NCBI GenBank assembly: GCA_964442655.1
Contig: CAYTZM010000001.1
Location: 256,910 to 320,909, forward strand
DNA from: GCA-002727615 sp964442655
Lineage (GTDB): Bacteria; Pseudomonadota; Alphaproteobacteria; TMED109
DNA length: 64,000 nt
Direction of reading: 5' to 3'
In this document: one piece after another, positions 35,958 to 44,933 of the stretch
Numbering within the stretch: the stretch's first letter is position 1
Layout of the letters: each line of letters opens with the position of its first letter
Notes under the pieces: model-generated
Databases searched by the model: none
Seen by the model: the letters and a program-made list of their open reading frames with translations, nothing else
What the model was told of the DNA's origin: nothing
Translations under genes and position numbers: made by a program

Positions 35958-37031
35958 ATGAAAAACAATAAAATAGAAGATTTTAATTATGAGCAATTTA
36001 TTAATTTAATACCTAACCCTATTTTATTAATTAATAACTTGAATAATATAATGTTCGTTAATTTTGCAGCAGAATTAGTTTTTGGAGAAAGTTCAAAAAT
36101 ATTAAAAAGAAAATCTTTAGAAGATATTTTACCCACAGACAGTCAATTACTTTCATTAGTAGAGCAAGTAAAGAATCAAACATATAGCGCCACCCAATAT
36201 GATGTAATCATAAATGATAGTAATAAAAAAGTTTTATTAGTAGATGTAGTAGCAGGGAATTATGAAGATCATGTAATTTTATCTATTCATAAAAAAGCTA
36301 TAGCTCAACAAATAGATAGAAGAGTAGTTCAAAAAAATATTCATTCCATATCAGGATTGTCAGCATTAATGGCTCATGAAATTAAAAACCCTTTATCTGG
36401 TATTAAAGGGGCAGCTCAATTATTAGATGGAGAAGTTAAGAAACAAGAAAAAGAGTTAACAAGACTTATTATTGATGAAGTAGATAGGATAGGAGATTTA
36501 ATAAATAAGCTTGGGGCATTGTCTGATAAAAATATTATTTCTAGGTCAGCAGTAAATATACATGATGTTTTACAGAGAGTATGTAATTTAGCGAAAAATA
36601 GTTTTGCTAAAAGTATTATTATAAATGAAGAATTTGATCCATCTTTACCTGAGGTTTTTGGTGATATGAATTCTTTGATACAATTGTTTTTAAATTTAGT
36701 AAAGAATGCTGCAGAGGCAAAAGAAAATGGAATCATAACTATTCAAACTGGGTATAGACATGGTTTTAATATTAAAGTTTCTGGTAGTAAAAAAAAGTTA
36801 AGATTACCCATTTTTATTAATATTAAAGATAATGGTCCTGGGATTCCTGAGGATATAAGGTCACATTTATTTGAACCTTTTGTTTCTTCTAAATATGGTG
36901 GTTCAGGACTTGGTTTATCTCTTGTCTCTAGTATAATTGAGGAGCATGGAGGTATAATAGAATTAAATAGCAATAAAGATCAAACGATCTTCACAGTATT
37001 GCTTCCTTCTTATGATGAGGATATGAGATGA
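35958..37031 (+). CDS. ntrB: Nitrogen-regulation sensor histidine kinase NtrB
   Basis: NtrB phosphorylates NtrC under nitrogen limitation and is controlled by PII proteins. The 357-residue cytoplasmic protein has an N-terminal PAS domain (about 10-110, starting LIPNPILLINNLNNIMFVN). The dimerisation/phosphotransfer helix has phosphoacceptor His140 (LMAHEIKNPLSGIKGAAQLL). The ATPase domain has the N box (FLNLVKNAAEAKENG), G1 IKDNGPGIPED and G2 GGSGLGLSLV. The stop overlaps the ntrC start by 4 bases. Confidence 0.95.
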   Translation: MKNNKIEDFNYEQFINLIPNPILLINNLNNIMFVNFAAELVFGESSKILKRKSLEDILPTDSQLLSLVEQVKNQTYSATQYDVIINDSNKKVLLVDVVAGNYEDHVILSIHKKAIAQQIDRRVVQKNIHSISGLSALMAHEIKNPLSGIKGAAQLLDGEVKKQEKELTRLIIDEVDRIGDLINKLGALSDKNIISRSAVNIHDVLQRVCNLAKNSFAKSIIINEEFDPSLPEVFGDMNSLIQLFLNLVKNAAEAKENGIITIQTGYRHGFNIKVSGSKKKLRLPIFINIKDNGPGIPEDIRSHLFEPFVSSKYGGSGLGLSLVSSIIEEHGGIIELNSNKDQTIFTVLLPSYDEDMR

Positions 37032-38467
37032 AACCACTTATTTTAATTGCGGATGATGATAAAGCTATAAGATTAATTTTAGAAAAAAAATTTCAGAAAG
37101 AAGGCTATGAAACTACATCAGTAAATAATGGTAAAGATCTTTTAAAGCTAGTTAAAGGTGAAAACATAGATTTGGTAATTACAGACGTAATAATGGAAGA
37201 TTCTAATGGCTTAGATTTAATTCCGTTAATACATGAATGTAATAAAGATTTGCCGGTGTTAGTAATGAGCGGATTAAATACTATAAATACTGCTATAGAA
37301 GCTACTAATAGAGGTGCTTATGAATACTTTCCAAAGCCTTTTGATCTTGAGGATGTTTTTAAAGTAATTAAAAAAGCTTTAAGTAAAGACAAAAAGGAAG
37401 TTATTAACAAAAAAGAGAATGAGGAATATTTAGATTTAAATTTGCCAATTATTGGAAGATCTCCTGCAATGCAAGAAGTTTATAGAATTTTGGCAAAAGT
37501 AGTAAGTACTGATTTGACTGTGATGATAAGAGGAGAAAGTGGTACAGGTAAAGAACTTGTTGCTCAAGCTTTGCATGATTATAGTAAAAGAAAAAATAAG
37601 CCTTTTATTGCTATTAATATGGCTGCAATTCCAAGAGAGTTAATTGAATCAGAGTTATTTGGGTATGAAAGAGGAGCTTTTACTGGTGCAGACAATAGTA
37701 GTAAGGGTAAATTTGAACAAGCGAATGGTGGAACTTTATTTTTAGATGAGATAGGGGATATGCCTGTTGAAGCTCAAACAAGGTTATTAAGAGTGTTACA
37801 AGATGGATGTTTTACTTCTGTAGGAGGAAAAAAATTAATATACACAGATGTAAGAATTGTATCAGCAACTCATAGAAGTTTATCTGATATGATAAATGAA
37901 GGTCTATTTCGAGAAGATTTGTACTATAGGTTAAATGTGGTTCCTATAAACATGCCTCCATTAAGAAATAGATCTACAGATATTCCATTATTAGTAAATC
38001 ACTTTATAAATAAAAATATGGAACTATATGAAAATAATAAATCTATTAGTGCTAAAGCTTTAGAAAAATTAAAAGAGTATAAATGGCCAGGAAATGTAAG
38101 AGAATTAGAAAATTTTGTAAATAGGATTATAACTTTAAGTCCTGAGGATGTAATAGATTTTGAAACTGTTAATTCGTATTTGTCTGAAATAGAAAGCATT
38201 ATTGAAAAAAATAATAATGTTTCTTTGGGTGCTTCAGTAGAGAAACATTTAAAACAATATTTTGATTCACATAAAAGTTCTCTGCCTGCAGCAGGCCTAT
38301 ATGATAGAGTAATAAGGGAAGTTGAGCGCCCTCTAATAATAAAAACTCTTGATTTAGTTAATGGAAACCAAGTTAAAGCTTCTGAATTATTAGGAATAAA
38401 TAGAAATACATTAAGAAAAAAAATTATTTATTTAGATATTCAAATAGGTAAGATTGATAAAAATTGA
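37028..38467 (+). CDS. ntrC: Nitrogen-regulation response regulator NtrC
   Basis: NtrC is a sigma-54-dependent activator. The receiver domain (1-120) has the phospho-acceptor Asp53 (LVITDVIMEDSNG). The AAA+ domain (about 140-375) has Walker A GESGTGKELVAQAL, an intact sigma-54 contact loop GAFTGA (about residue 216), Walker B TLFLDEIGDMP and the arginine-finger region FREDLYYRLNVVPI. A Fis-type helix-turn-helix (about 440-470, QVKASELLGINRNTLRKKI) ends it. The intact GAFTGA predicts that the genome encodes RpoN, which is not in the window. Confidence 0.96.
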   Translation: MKPLILIADDDKAIRLILEKKFQKEGYETTSVNNGKDLLKLVKGENIDLVITDVIMEDSNGLDLIPLIHECNKDLPVLVMSGLNTINTAIEATNRGAYEYFPKPFDLEDVFKVIKKALSKDKKEVINKKENEEYLDLNLPIIGRSPAMQEVYRILAKVVSTDLTVMIRGESGTGKELVAQALHDYSKRKNKPFIAINMAAIPRELIESELFGYERGAFTGADNSSKGKFEQANGGTLFLDEIGDMPVEAQTRLLRVLQDGCFTSVGGKKLIYTDVRIVSATHRSLSDMINEGLFREDLYYRLNVVPINMPPLRNRSTDIPLLVNHFINKNMELYENNKSISAKALEKLKEYKWPGNVRELENFVNRIITLSPEDVIDFETVNSYLSEIESIIEKNNNVSLGASVEKHLKQYFDSHKSSLPAAGLYDRVIREVERPLIIKTLDLVNGNQVKASELLGINRNTLRKKIIYLDIQIGKIDKN

Positions 38468-38492
38468 TAAAAATTAATTGTAAGGAGACAAT

Positions 38493-40697
38493 TTGTTTTC
38501 TTCTATTTTAGATAAGAAAAGAAGATTTGCTAGTAATAATGGACTAAAACGTTCATGGTTTTTGGTAGTTGCATCTATTATATCAGCTATTGCAACATAT
38601 ATTGCTATGGCACCATCAGAAAATAGCAATAAGTTTTTAATTTTAATATTGCTTAATTTAGATTTAATTTTGCTTATAAGTCTAATAATTATTATTGCAA
38701 AACGATTAGTAAATATTTGGTCTAGAAAAAAAAGTGGTCAGCTTGGAGCTCAACTTCATAGTAGGGTTGTTGTAATGTTTAGTTTTTTAGCAGCTGCCCC
38801 TGCAATAGTTATGGCTATATTTGGAGCTATATTCTTTACGATTGGAATTGAAAATTGGTTCTCTTCACAAGTAAAAAGTGCTCTTAATAAGTCTGTATCT
38901 GTTTCTGATGCTTATTTAGAACAAGCACAAAATCAAATAGGCGTAGATTCTACTGATATTGCCGCAGTAATAAATAATTTGGGATATTTTAGTACTAATA
39001 AAAAATTAAATGTTCAAGAGGAAAATAATTTAAATAAATTAATTAATAGACTTGCGTATGAAAGAAATTTTACTGAGATTCTGATCTTTAATAAGAATGG
39101 GGAAATTATAGTTGAAAATGAAATTGCATTTTTGTTTAATTCTTCATCAAGAATAAGGTTGCTAGAGCTTTCAAAGGATACAAATAAAACTGCAATAAAT
39201 TTTTCTGCAAATTCAAATATTAAAACTGTCTCAGCTGTTTCTCCTATAAATTTATTAGCTCAGCATTTTGTATATATTAGTAAGTATAAAGATTTATTAA
39301 CTTTATCAAATATAGACGATGTAAAAAAAGCTGTAAATAATTATAAAGGTGTGGAAACTAAGAAAGAAGGTTTACACATTACGTTTACTATGATTTTTAT
39401 AGTTGTATCTATTCTTTTAACGTTTGTGGCAATATTAATGGGCTTGAATTTTGCAAATGGTCTTGTAACCCCAATTACTAATTTAGCAAATGCTGCAGAA
39501 CGGGTATCGTCTGGAGATTTAAAAGTAAGAGTACCTAACATAGGAACAAAAGATGAAATATCTGATTTATCTAAGACTTTTAATAAAATGACAGAACAGT
39601 TAGAAAATCAAAGAAATCACCTCATAAGTACAAATGATGAGTTAGAAAATAGAATTCGTTTTACAGAAACAGTTCTTACAGGAGTTACTGCAGGAATATT
39701 AGGGTTGGATAAATATGGAAAAATATTTTTACCTAATAAATCTGCATTAAAGTTATTAGAAGTTGATCAGGATAAAATAATAGGAAAATCTATGACATCC
39801 ATTATGCCTGAAATAAAAAATTTGTTTAATTCAATTAAATTGAAGGATGACCATATTGTAAAAGAGGAAATTGAAATAATGATTAAAGGTAAAAAATTAA
39901 CTTTATTTATTACAATTTCTGCTGAAAAAAAATATAATAAAATACTTGGTTATGTAGTTACTTTTGATGATATGACTGAATTATTTAAAGTGCAAAGGAT
40001 TGCTGCTTGGAGTGATGTGGCTAGAAGAATTGCTCATGAAATTAAGAACCCACTTACACCAATTCAATTAGCCGCAGAAAGACTAAAAAGAAAGTATCAC
40101 CAGCATATAAAACTGGAACCAGATGTTTTTATTACTTGTGTTAATACGATTGTTAGACAGGTAGATAGTATGAGAAAAATGGTGAATGAATTTTCTGCAT
40201 TTGCTAGAATGCCAGCGCCTATATTTGAAAGGACTAATTTGAATAATGTGGTAAAAGAATTAGCTTCAATTTCAATTTTAACTAATGAGAATATAATTGT
40301 AGAGATTGATATTCCAAAAGTAAATTTATATGCGATCGTTGATGAAAATCAGATTAGACAAGCTTTATTAAATATTGTATCAAATGCAGTTTATTCTATT
40401 AACGAGGATGCAAATCTTAACAAAAAGAATAGGCTATTAATTAAAATGCGTAAATCTAAGTCTTTATATACGATATCTGTAACTGATTCTGGTATTGGTT
40501 TACCAAAGGATCTTGAAGATGATTTGTTCGACCCTTATATAACTTCCAAGCAAGATGGTGCTGGATTAGGTTTAGCAATAGTAAAAAAGATTATGGAAGA
40601 TCATCAAGGGAGCTTGGAAATTAAAAACCTTGAGAATTCTAAAGGCGTGTGTGCTAGTTTAAAATTTAAAAGTAATAAAAAGCAGAATCATGAATAA
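38493..40697 (+). CDS. ntrY: Membrane sensor histidine kinase NtrY
   Basis: NtrY is the membrane kinase paired with NtrX, linked in alphaproteobacteria to nitrogen and redox/envelope signals. The start is TTG, fixed by a perfect AAGGAG five bases upstream. About three membrane segments lie in the first 110 residues, then an extracytoplasmic region, another membrane segment near 295-320, a HAMP domain (ANAAERVSSGDLKVRVP), and a PAS domain. The kinase has phosphoacceptor His515 (ARRIAHEIKNPLTPIQLAAERLK) and the ATPase boxes NIVSNAVYSI, VTDSGIGLP and GAGLGLAIVKKI. It overlaps ntrX by 8 bases. Confidence 0.95.
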   Translation: MFSSILDKKRRFASNNGLKRSWFLVVASIISAIATYIAMAPSENSNKFLILILLNLDLILLISLIIIIAKRLVNIWSRKKSGQLGAQLHSRVVVMFSFLAAAPAIVMAIFGAIFFTIGIENWFSSQVKSALNKSVSVSDAYLEQAQNQIGVDSTDIAAVINNLGYFSTNKKLNVQEENNLNKLINRLAYERNFTEILIFNKNGEIIVENEIAFLFNSSSRIRLLELSKDTNKTAINFSANSNIKTVSAVSPINLLAQHFVYISKYKDLLTLSNIDDVKKAVNNYKGVETKKEGLHITFTMIFIVVSILLTFVAILMGLNFANGLVTPITNLANAAERVSSGDLKVRVPNIGTKDEISDLSKTFNKMTEQLENQRNHLISTNDELENRIRFTETVLTGVTAGILGLDKYGKIFLPNKSALKLLEVDQDKIIGKSMTSIMPEIKNLFNSIKLKDDHIVKEEIEIMIKGKKLTLFITISAEKKYNKILGYVVTFDDMTELFKVQRIAAWSDVARRIAHEIKNPLTPIQLAAERLKRKYHQHIKLEPDVFITCVNTIVRQVDSMRKMVNEFSAFARMPAPIFERTNLNNVVKELASISILTNENIIVEIDIPKVNLYAIVDENQIRQALLNIVSNAVYSINEDANLNKKNRLLIKMRKSKSLYTISVTDSGIGLPKDLEDDLFDPYITSKQDGAGLGLAIVKKIMEDHQGSLEIKNLENSKGVCASLKFKSNKKQNHE

Positions 40698-42090
40698 TAA
40701 TGTTCTCATAGTCGATGATGAAAAAGATATTAGATTATCTATTAAAGGGTTATTGGAAGATGAAAATTATGAAGTCAGTCTAGCTAAAAATTCTGACGAA
40801 GCTTTATCTGCTATAGTCAATAAAGTTCCAGATTTGATATTATTAGATATATGGTTAGAAAATAGTACATTGGATGGAATTGAATTATTAAATTATATTG
40901 TAAATTCTTTTAAGAATATTCCTTGTATAATGATAAGTGGACATGGAAATATTGATATAGCTGTAAAAGCAATTAGAAGCGGAGCAAGTGATTTTATTGA
41001 GAAGCCATTTGAAGCAGACCGTTTATTAATAACTATTGAAAGAGTTTTAGAACTCTCTAATTTAAAAAAAGAACATAAAGAGTTGTGGTTAAGAGCTGGT
41101 GGAGATTTGAAATTGATTGGAGAATCTTCAGAGATTAAAAAAATTAAAAATATGCTTGAAAAAATAGCTGCAAGCGGGAGTAGAGTTTTTATAACAGGTG
41201 ATTCTGGCACAGGTAAAGAAACTTTAGCACGAATAATTCATCAAAATTCAAATAGAAAAAATTCTCAATTTGTAGTCTTAAATGCTTCAATATTATCTAG
41301 TTCTTCTTTGGAGTCAGAGTTATTTGGAGAAGAAGATAATTCTGGTAGAGTTAAAAGCATTGGAATTATTGAACAAGCAAATAATGGAACATTATATATA
41401 GATGAAGTTTCAGAATTATCTATCGAAGCTCAAGGATACTTAGCAAAACTTTTACAGGAAAATAATTTTAAAAGAAAGAACGGGTCTTATAGAATAAATA
41501 TAGATATAAGGGTGATTAGTTCTAATAGTATAGATATAAAGCAAAAAATAGCTGAAAAGAAATTTAGTGAAGATTTTTATTATAGATTAAATGTAATGCC
41601 TATTTTTCTTCCTCCTTTATCTTCTAGAAAAGATGATATTCCAGATTTGGTAAAATATTTTTTTGACTTAGCAATTAATAAAACTTCTAGAAATGCAGTT
41701 TCAATTGATCAGCAAGCTCTGGTATCTTTGCAAGCTTACAATTGGCCTGGTAATATACGACAATTAAAAAACACAGTTGAGAGAATATTAATTTTAATTG
41801 ATGATTTATCAATTACTGAAATAACTTATGATATGATTCCAAAAGATTTAATGGATGAAGAGAAAACAGATAAAAATATATATTCTGATTATATTTTTTC
41901 ACTTAGTTTAAGAGAAGCAAGAAAAGAATTTGAATATGATTATATATTAAAAAATTTAAATAGGTTTGACGGCAATATATCTAAGACAGCAAAATTTATT
42001 GGTATGGAGAGGTCCGCTTTTCATAGGAAATTAAGTCTATTAAAATCGGATAAAGATATAAATAGCAAAAAAGATATAGATAGTAAATGA
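40690..42090 (+). CDS. ntrX: Response regulator NtrX (NtrC family)
   Basis: The partner regulator of NtrY. The receiver domain has phospho-acceptor Asp53 (LILLDIWLEN). The AAA+ domain keeps Walker A GDSGTGKETLARII and Walker B TLYIDEVSEL. The sigma-54 contact loop GAFTGA is missing: the segment after SELFGEEDN reads SGRVKSIGIIEQANNG. A C-terminal Fis-type helix-turn-helix (about 425-450, NISKTAKFIGMERSAFHRKL) is present. Loss of GAFTGA is typical of NtrX and suggests it acts as a sigma-54-independent regulator or repressor. A short run of DK-rich residues ends the protein. Confidence 0.94.
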   Translation: MNNNVLIVDDEKDIRLSIKGLLEDENYEVSLAKNSDEALSAIVNKVPDLILLDIWLENSTLDGIELLNYIVNSFKNIPCIMISGHGNIDIAVKAIRSGASDFIEKPFEADRLLITIERVLELSNLKKEHKELWLRAGGDLKLIGESSEIKKIKNMLEKIAASGSRVFITGDSGTGKETLARIIHQNSNRKNSQFVVLNASILSSSSLESELFGEEDNSGRVKSIGIIEQANNGTLYIDEVSELSIEAQGYLAKLLQENNFKRKNGSYRINIDIRVISSNSIDIKQKIAEKKFSEDFYYRLNVMPIFLPPLSSRKDDIPDLVKYFFDLAINKTSRNAVSIDQQALVSLQAYNWPGNIRQLKNTVERILILIDDLSITEITYDMIPKDLMDEEKTDKNIYSDYIFSLSLREARKEFEYDYILKNLNRFDGNISKTAKFIGMERSAFHRKLSLLKSDKDINSKKDIDSK

Positions 42091-42101
42091 GGATATTTTA
42101 A

Positions 42102-43478
42102 ATGAATATTATAATATGTGGTGCAGGGGAAGTTGGATATAATATAGCTAGTTTGCTTTCTGATGAAAATAATCAAATAACTGTAATAGATCATGATGTA
42201 GAAAGAATTGATCATGTATCAAATAAATTAGATGTAAGAACATTAATTGGTTATGCTTCGCATCCAAGTATTTTAACAGAAGCAGAAGCAGACAAAGCTG
42301 ACATGATCATAGCTGTAACTCAATCTGATGAAATTAACATGATTTCATGCCAAATCGCGGATACATTGTTTTCTATTCCTATAAAAATAGCTAGAGTTAG
42401 ATCGGAAGAATATAATGTAGATGAGTGGAAAACTTTATTTGATACCGGTGTTTTTTCAATAGATGCTGTGATTTCTCCAGAGCATGAAGTGGCAAAATCT
42501 TTTACAAGGTTGGTTGCTGTACCTGGGGCAAAAGATCTTATATCATTTGATAATGATCTTTTAAGATTAATAGAAATTAATTTGCATGAAGATTGTCCAG
42601 TAATAAATACACCTTTAAGTCAGCTGACAGAAATTTTTCCTGATTTAGGTGCTAGGGTTGTTTATATTGTTAGAAATGAATCTGGTTTTGTTCCTGATAA
42701 ACTTAGTCAAATGGAGATTGGCGATGATGTGTACATTATAGCTGAATCTACTAAAACTGAACGAGTTTTATCTATTTTTGGTAAAGAAACTGAGAGAGCA
42801 AGGCGAATAGTTATAATTGGAGGAGGTAGAACTGGTTTACGAGTAGCTAAATCTATTGAAGATAATGAGCCTCAATCTAAGATTACCATAATTGAAAATG
42901 ATAAGAATAGAGCAGAAATTATCGCAGAGGATTTGGATAAATCAATTGTTTTGTATGGAGATGCTTTAGATAAAGATGTTTTAGAAGAAGCAAATATAGC
43001 TAAGGCTGATTTTACTTTTGCTGTAACTGGTAGTGATGAAGTAAATACTTTATCATCAATATTAGCAAAAAAATATGGTTGTCATTCATCTGCAGCGTTA
43101 TTAGCAGAAAATAAATATAGTCCTTTTATTAATTCACTTGGTATAGATGCTGCTGTAAATCCAAGAGAGTTAACTGTTTCAAGAATATTAAGGCATGTTA
43201 GAAGAGGAAAGGTGTTTCAGGTTCAAAGTTTAAGAGAAGGGGAAGCAGAAGTAATAGAATTGGAAGCAATGGAATCTTCTATTTTAATAGGAGAGCCTCT
43301 TAAAAATAAACCCTTGCCAGAAGGCGTAGCAATCGGAGCTGTAATAAGAAATAAAAAAGTAATTTTACCTACTGGTTCTACTGCTATAGAAGTAGGAGAC
43401 AGAGTGATAGTTTTTGCTCGCCATGATTCAATTACTGAAATTGAAAAAATATTTTCTGTAGGTATAGGATTTTATTAA
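42102..43478 (+). CDS. trkA: Trk potassium uptake regulator TrkA
   Basis: TrkA is the cytoplasmic NAD(H)-binding gating subunit of the Trk K+ transporter. The 458 residues contain two RCK modules: NAD-binding IIICGAGEVGYNIASLL at the start and a second VIIGGGRTGLRVAKSI at about 232, each followed by a TrkA-C domain. It follows ntrX after 11 bases and is followed by trkH, giving a full K+ uptake system joined to ntrYX as in many alphaproteobacteria. Confidence 0.96.
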   Translation: MNIIICGAGEVGYNIASLLSDENNQITVIDHDVERIDHVSNKLDVRTLIGYASHPSILTEAEADKADMIIAVTQSDEINMISCQIADTLFSIPIKIARVRSEEYNVDEWKTLFDTGVFSIDAVISPEHEVAKSFTRLVAVPGAKDLISFDNDLLRLIEINLHEDCPVINTPLSQLTEIFPDLGARVVYIVRNESGFVPDKLSQMEIGDDVYIIAESTKTERVLSIFGKETERARRIVIIGGGRTGLRVAKSIEDNEPQSKITIIENDKNRAEIIAEDLDKSIVLYGDALDKDVLEEANIAKADFTFAVTGSDEVNTLSSILAKKYGCHSSAALLAENKYSPFINSLGIDAAVNPRELTVSRILRHVRRGKVFQVQSLREGEAEVIELEAMESSILIGEPLKNKPLPEGVAIGAVIRNKKVILPTGSTAIEVGDRVIVFARHDSITEIEKIFSVGIGFY

Positions 43479-43501
43479 AATATGCTTGGTAGTTTAATAT
43501 T

Positions 43502-44905
43502 TTGAAAATTCAACAGACTTATATATTTGTTTTTATTTTACAAACTATTATTGCAAGTTCAGCTGCTTTAGGTCTTCTTTGGTCTTTTATAATGTCTGCT
43601 GATGTTATTCCATTTATTGTTTTGTTAATATTAAGTATATTCTTTTCTGGTTCTGTCTTTATTTCTTTCAGGGACAGTAAGTTAAATATAGATAAAACTA
43701 CATGTCTAATAGCTATTTTTATAACTTGGTTTTTATTAATAATAATGGGTTCAATTCCATTTTATATTATGCTTCCTGATAAAAATATTTTTGATGTATT
43801 ATTTTTATCAATAACCTTAACCACTACTTTTGGAAGTTGGCCAGGATTACCTGTTATTTTTGATCATGAGTTTTTAATATGGCAATCTATATTACAATGG
43901 CTTGGAGGTTTAACAACTATATTAATTGCAACATTTTTAATAGAGTTTATATTATCGAAAAATAAGTTGAATAATGACCATTTTAATATTGATAATTTAA
44001 AAATTATTTCTTTATTATATATATTTTTAACAATTGTATTCGCATTTTTATTATATTATTTTGAAAGTTATTCTTTAGATCATTCTCTTCGCTTGTCTAT
44101 GGCTTTGATGTCAACTAGTAATTCATTTGAATATGATGGCTCTATAATAATTAGAGAGAGTTATCAATTTAAATTAATTATGATCTCAGCTATGATTTTT
44201 GGAGCTATATCAATTTCTGCACATTATAAATCTTTAAATTATGGAATTTTGTCTTATTTCAGAAATAAAAATTTTATAGCAATAATTATTTTTTCTTTAA
44301 TTTTTGTAATATTTATTGCTCTATATATAAGTAAAATTACTAATACACCTTTATTTTATACATTTATTGATACCTTGTTTTTAGTAATTTCTTTTATAAC
44401 TACTACAGGTCTCATACCATATGATTTTTTATATAGTGGTGTTCTTAATAAGTTATTATTATTGATAATAATATTTTCTTTAATAGGAGGAGCTATAAAC
44501 TCAACTACTGGTGGTTTAAAAGCTTCTAGAATAATTTTTGTAACAAAATTTATATATAGGGAATTATATAAACTTGGTAATCCTCGCATAATATTATCAA
44601 AAGAAAATTTAGGACTTAATGATAATGCATTAAGAATCTTTGTGTTTTGCATAATTTTTCTTTTTTCTGTTTTAATATTATCATTGTTTTTATCTATAGT
44701 AGGAATTAATTTTAAAGATTCTATTTTGATAATTTTAGGAGCTATAACTAATAGCGGAGTTGGAATAATGCAAATTTCTAATATTATATATTATCCTGAG
44801 ACATCTACTGAAATTTTAATTATTTCACTAGCTTTATTAATTGGAAGAGTAGAAATATTTTATATAATGTTAATTACATCAAGTTATTTATGGAAAAATA
44901 GATAA
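43502..44905 (+). CDS. trkH: Trk potassium uptake channel subunit TrkH
   Basis: The membrane pore of the Trk K+ system, 467 residues, with four pore-loop repeats. The start is a TTG (product KIQQTYIFVFIL); no other Met occurs before residue 30. Recognisable parts are TTTFGSWPG (loop 1), the following ILQWLGGLTTILIATFLIEF, STSNSFEY (loop 2), ITTTGLIPYDF (loop 3), INSTTGGLKASRIIFVTKF and ITNSGVGIM (loop 4). Loops 1, 3 and 4 keep the filter Gly; loop 2 appears to have Asn in its place. The protein is diverged overall, so identification rests on trkA linkage plus loops 3 and 4. Confidence 0.9.
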   Translation: MKIQQTYIFVFILQTIIASSAALGLLWSFIMSADVIPFIVLLILSIFFSGSVFISFRDSKLNIDKTTCLIAIFITWFLLIIMGSIPFYIMLPDKNIFDVLFLSITLTTTFGSWPGLPVIFDHEFLIWQSILQWLGGLTTILIATFLIEFILSKNKLNNDHFNIDNLKIISLLYIFLTIVFAFLLYYFESYSLDHSLRLSMALMSTSNSFEYDGSIIIRESYQFKLIMISAMIFGAISISAHYKSLNYGILSYFRNKNFIAIIIFSLIFVIFIALYISKITNTPLFYTFIDTLFLVISFITTTGLIPYDFLYSGVLNKLLLLIIIFSLIGGAINSTTGGLKASRIIFVTKFIYRELYKLGNPRIILSKENLGLNDNALRIFVFCIIFLFSVLILSLFLSIVGINFKDSILIILGAITNSGVGIMQISNIIYYPETSTEILIISLALLIGRVEIFYIMLITSSYLWKNR

Positions 44906-44933
44906 TGTTTATTAGTTATTAAGGCTTTAAAAT

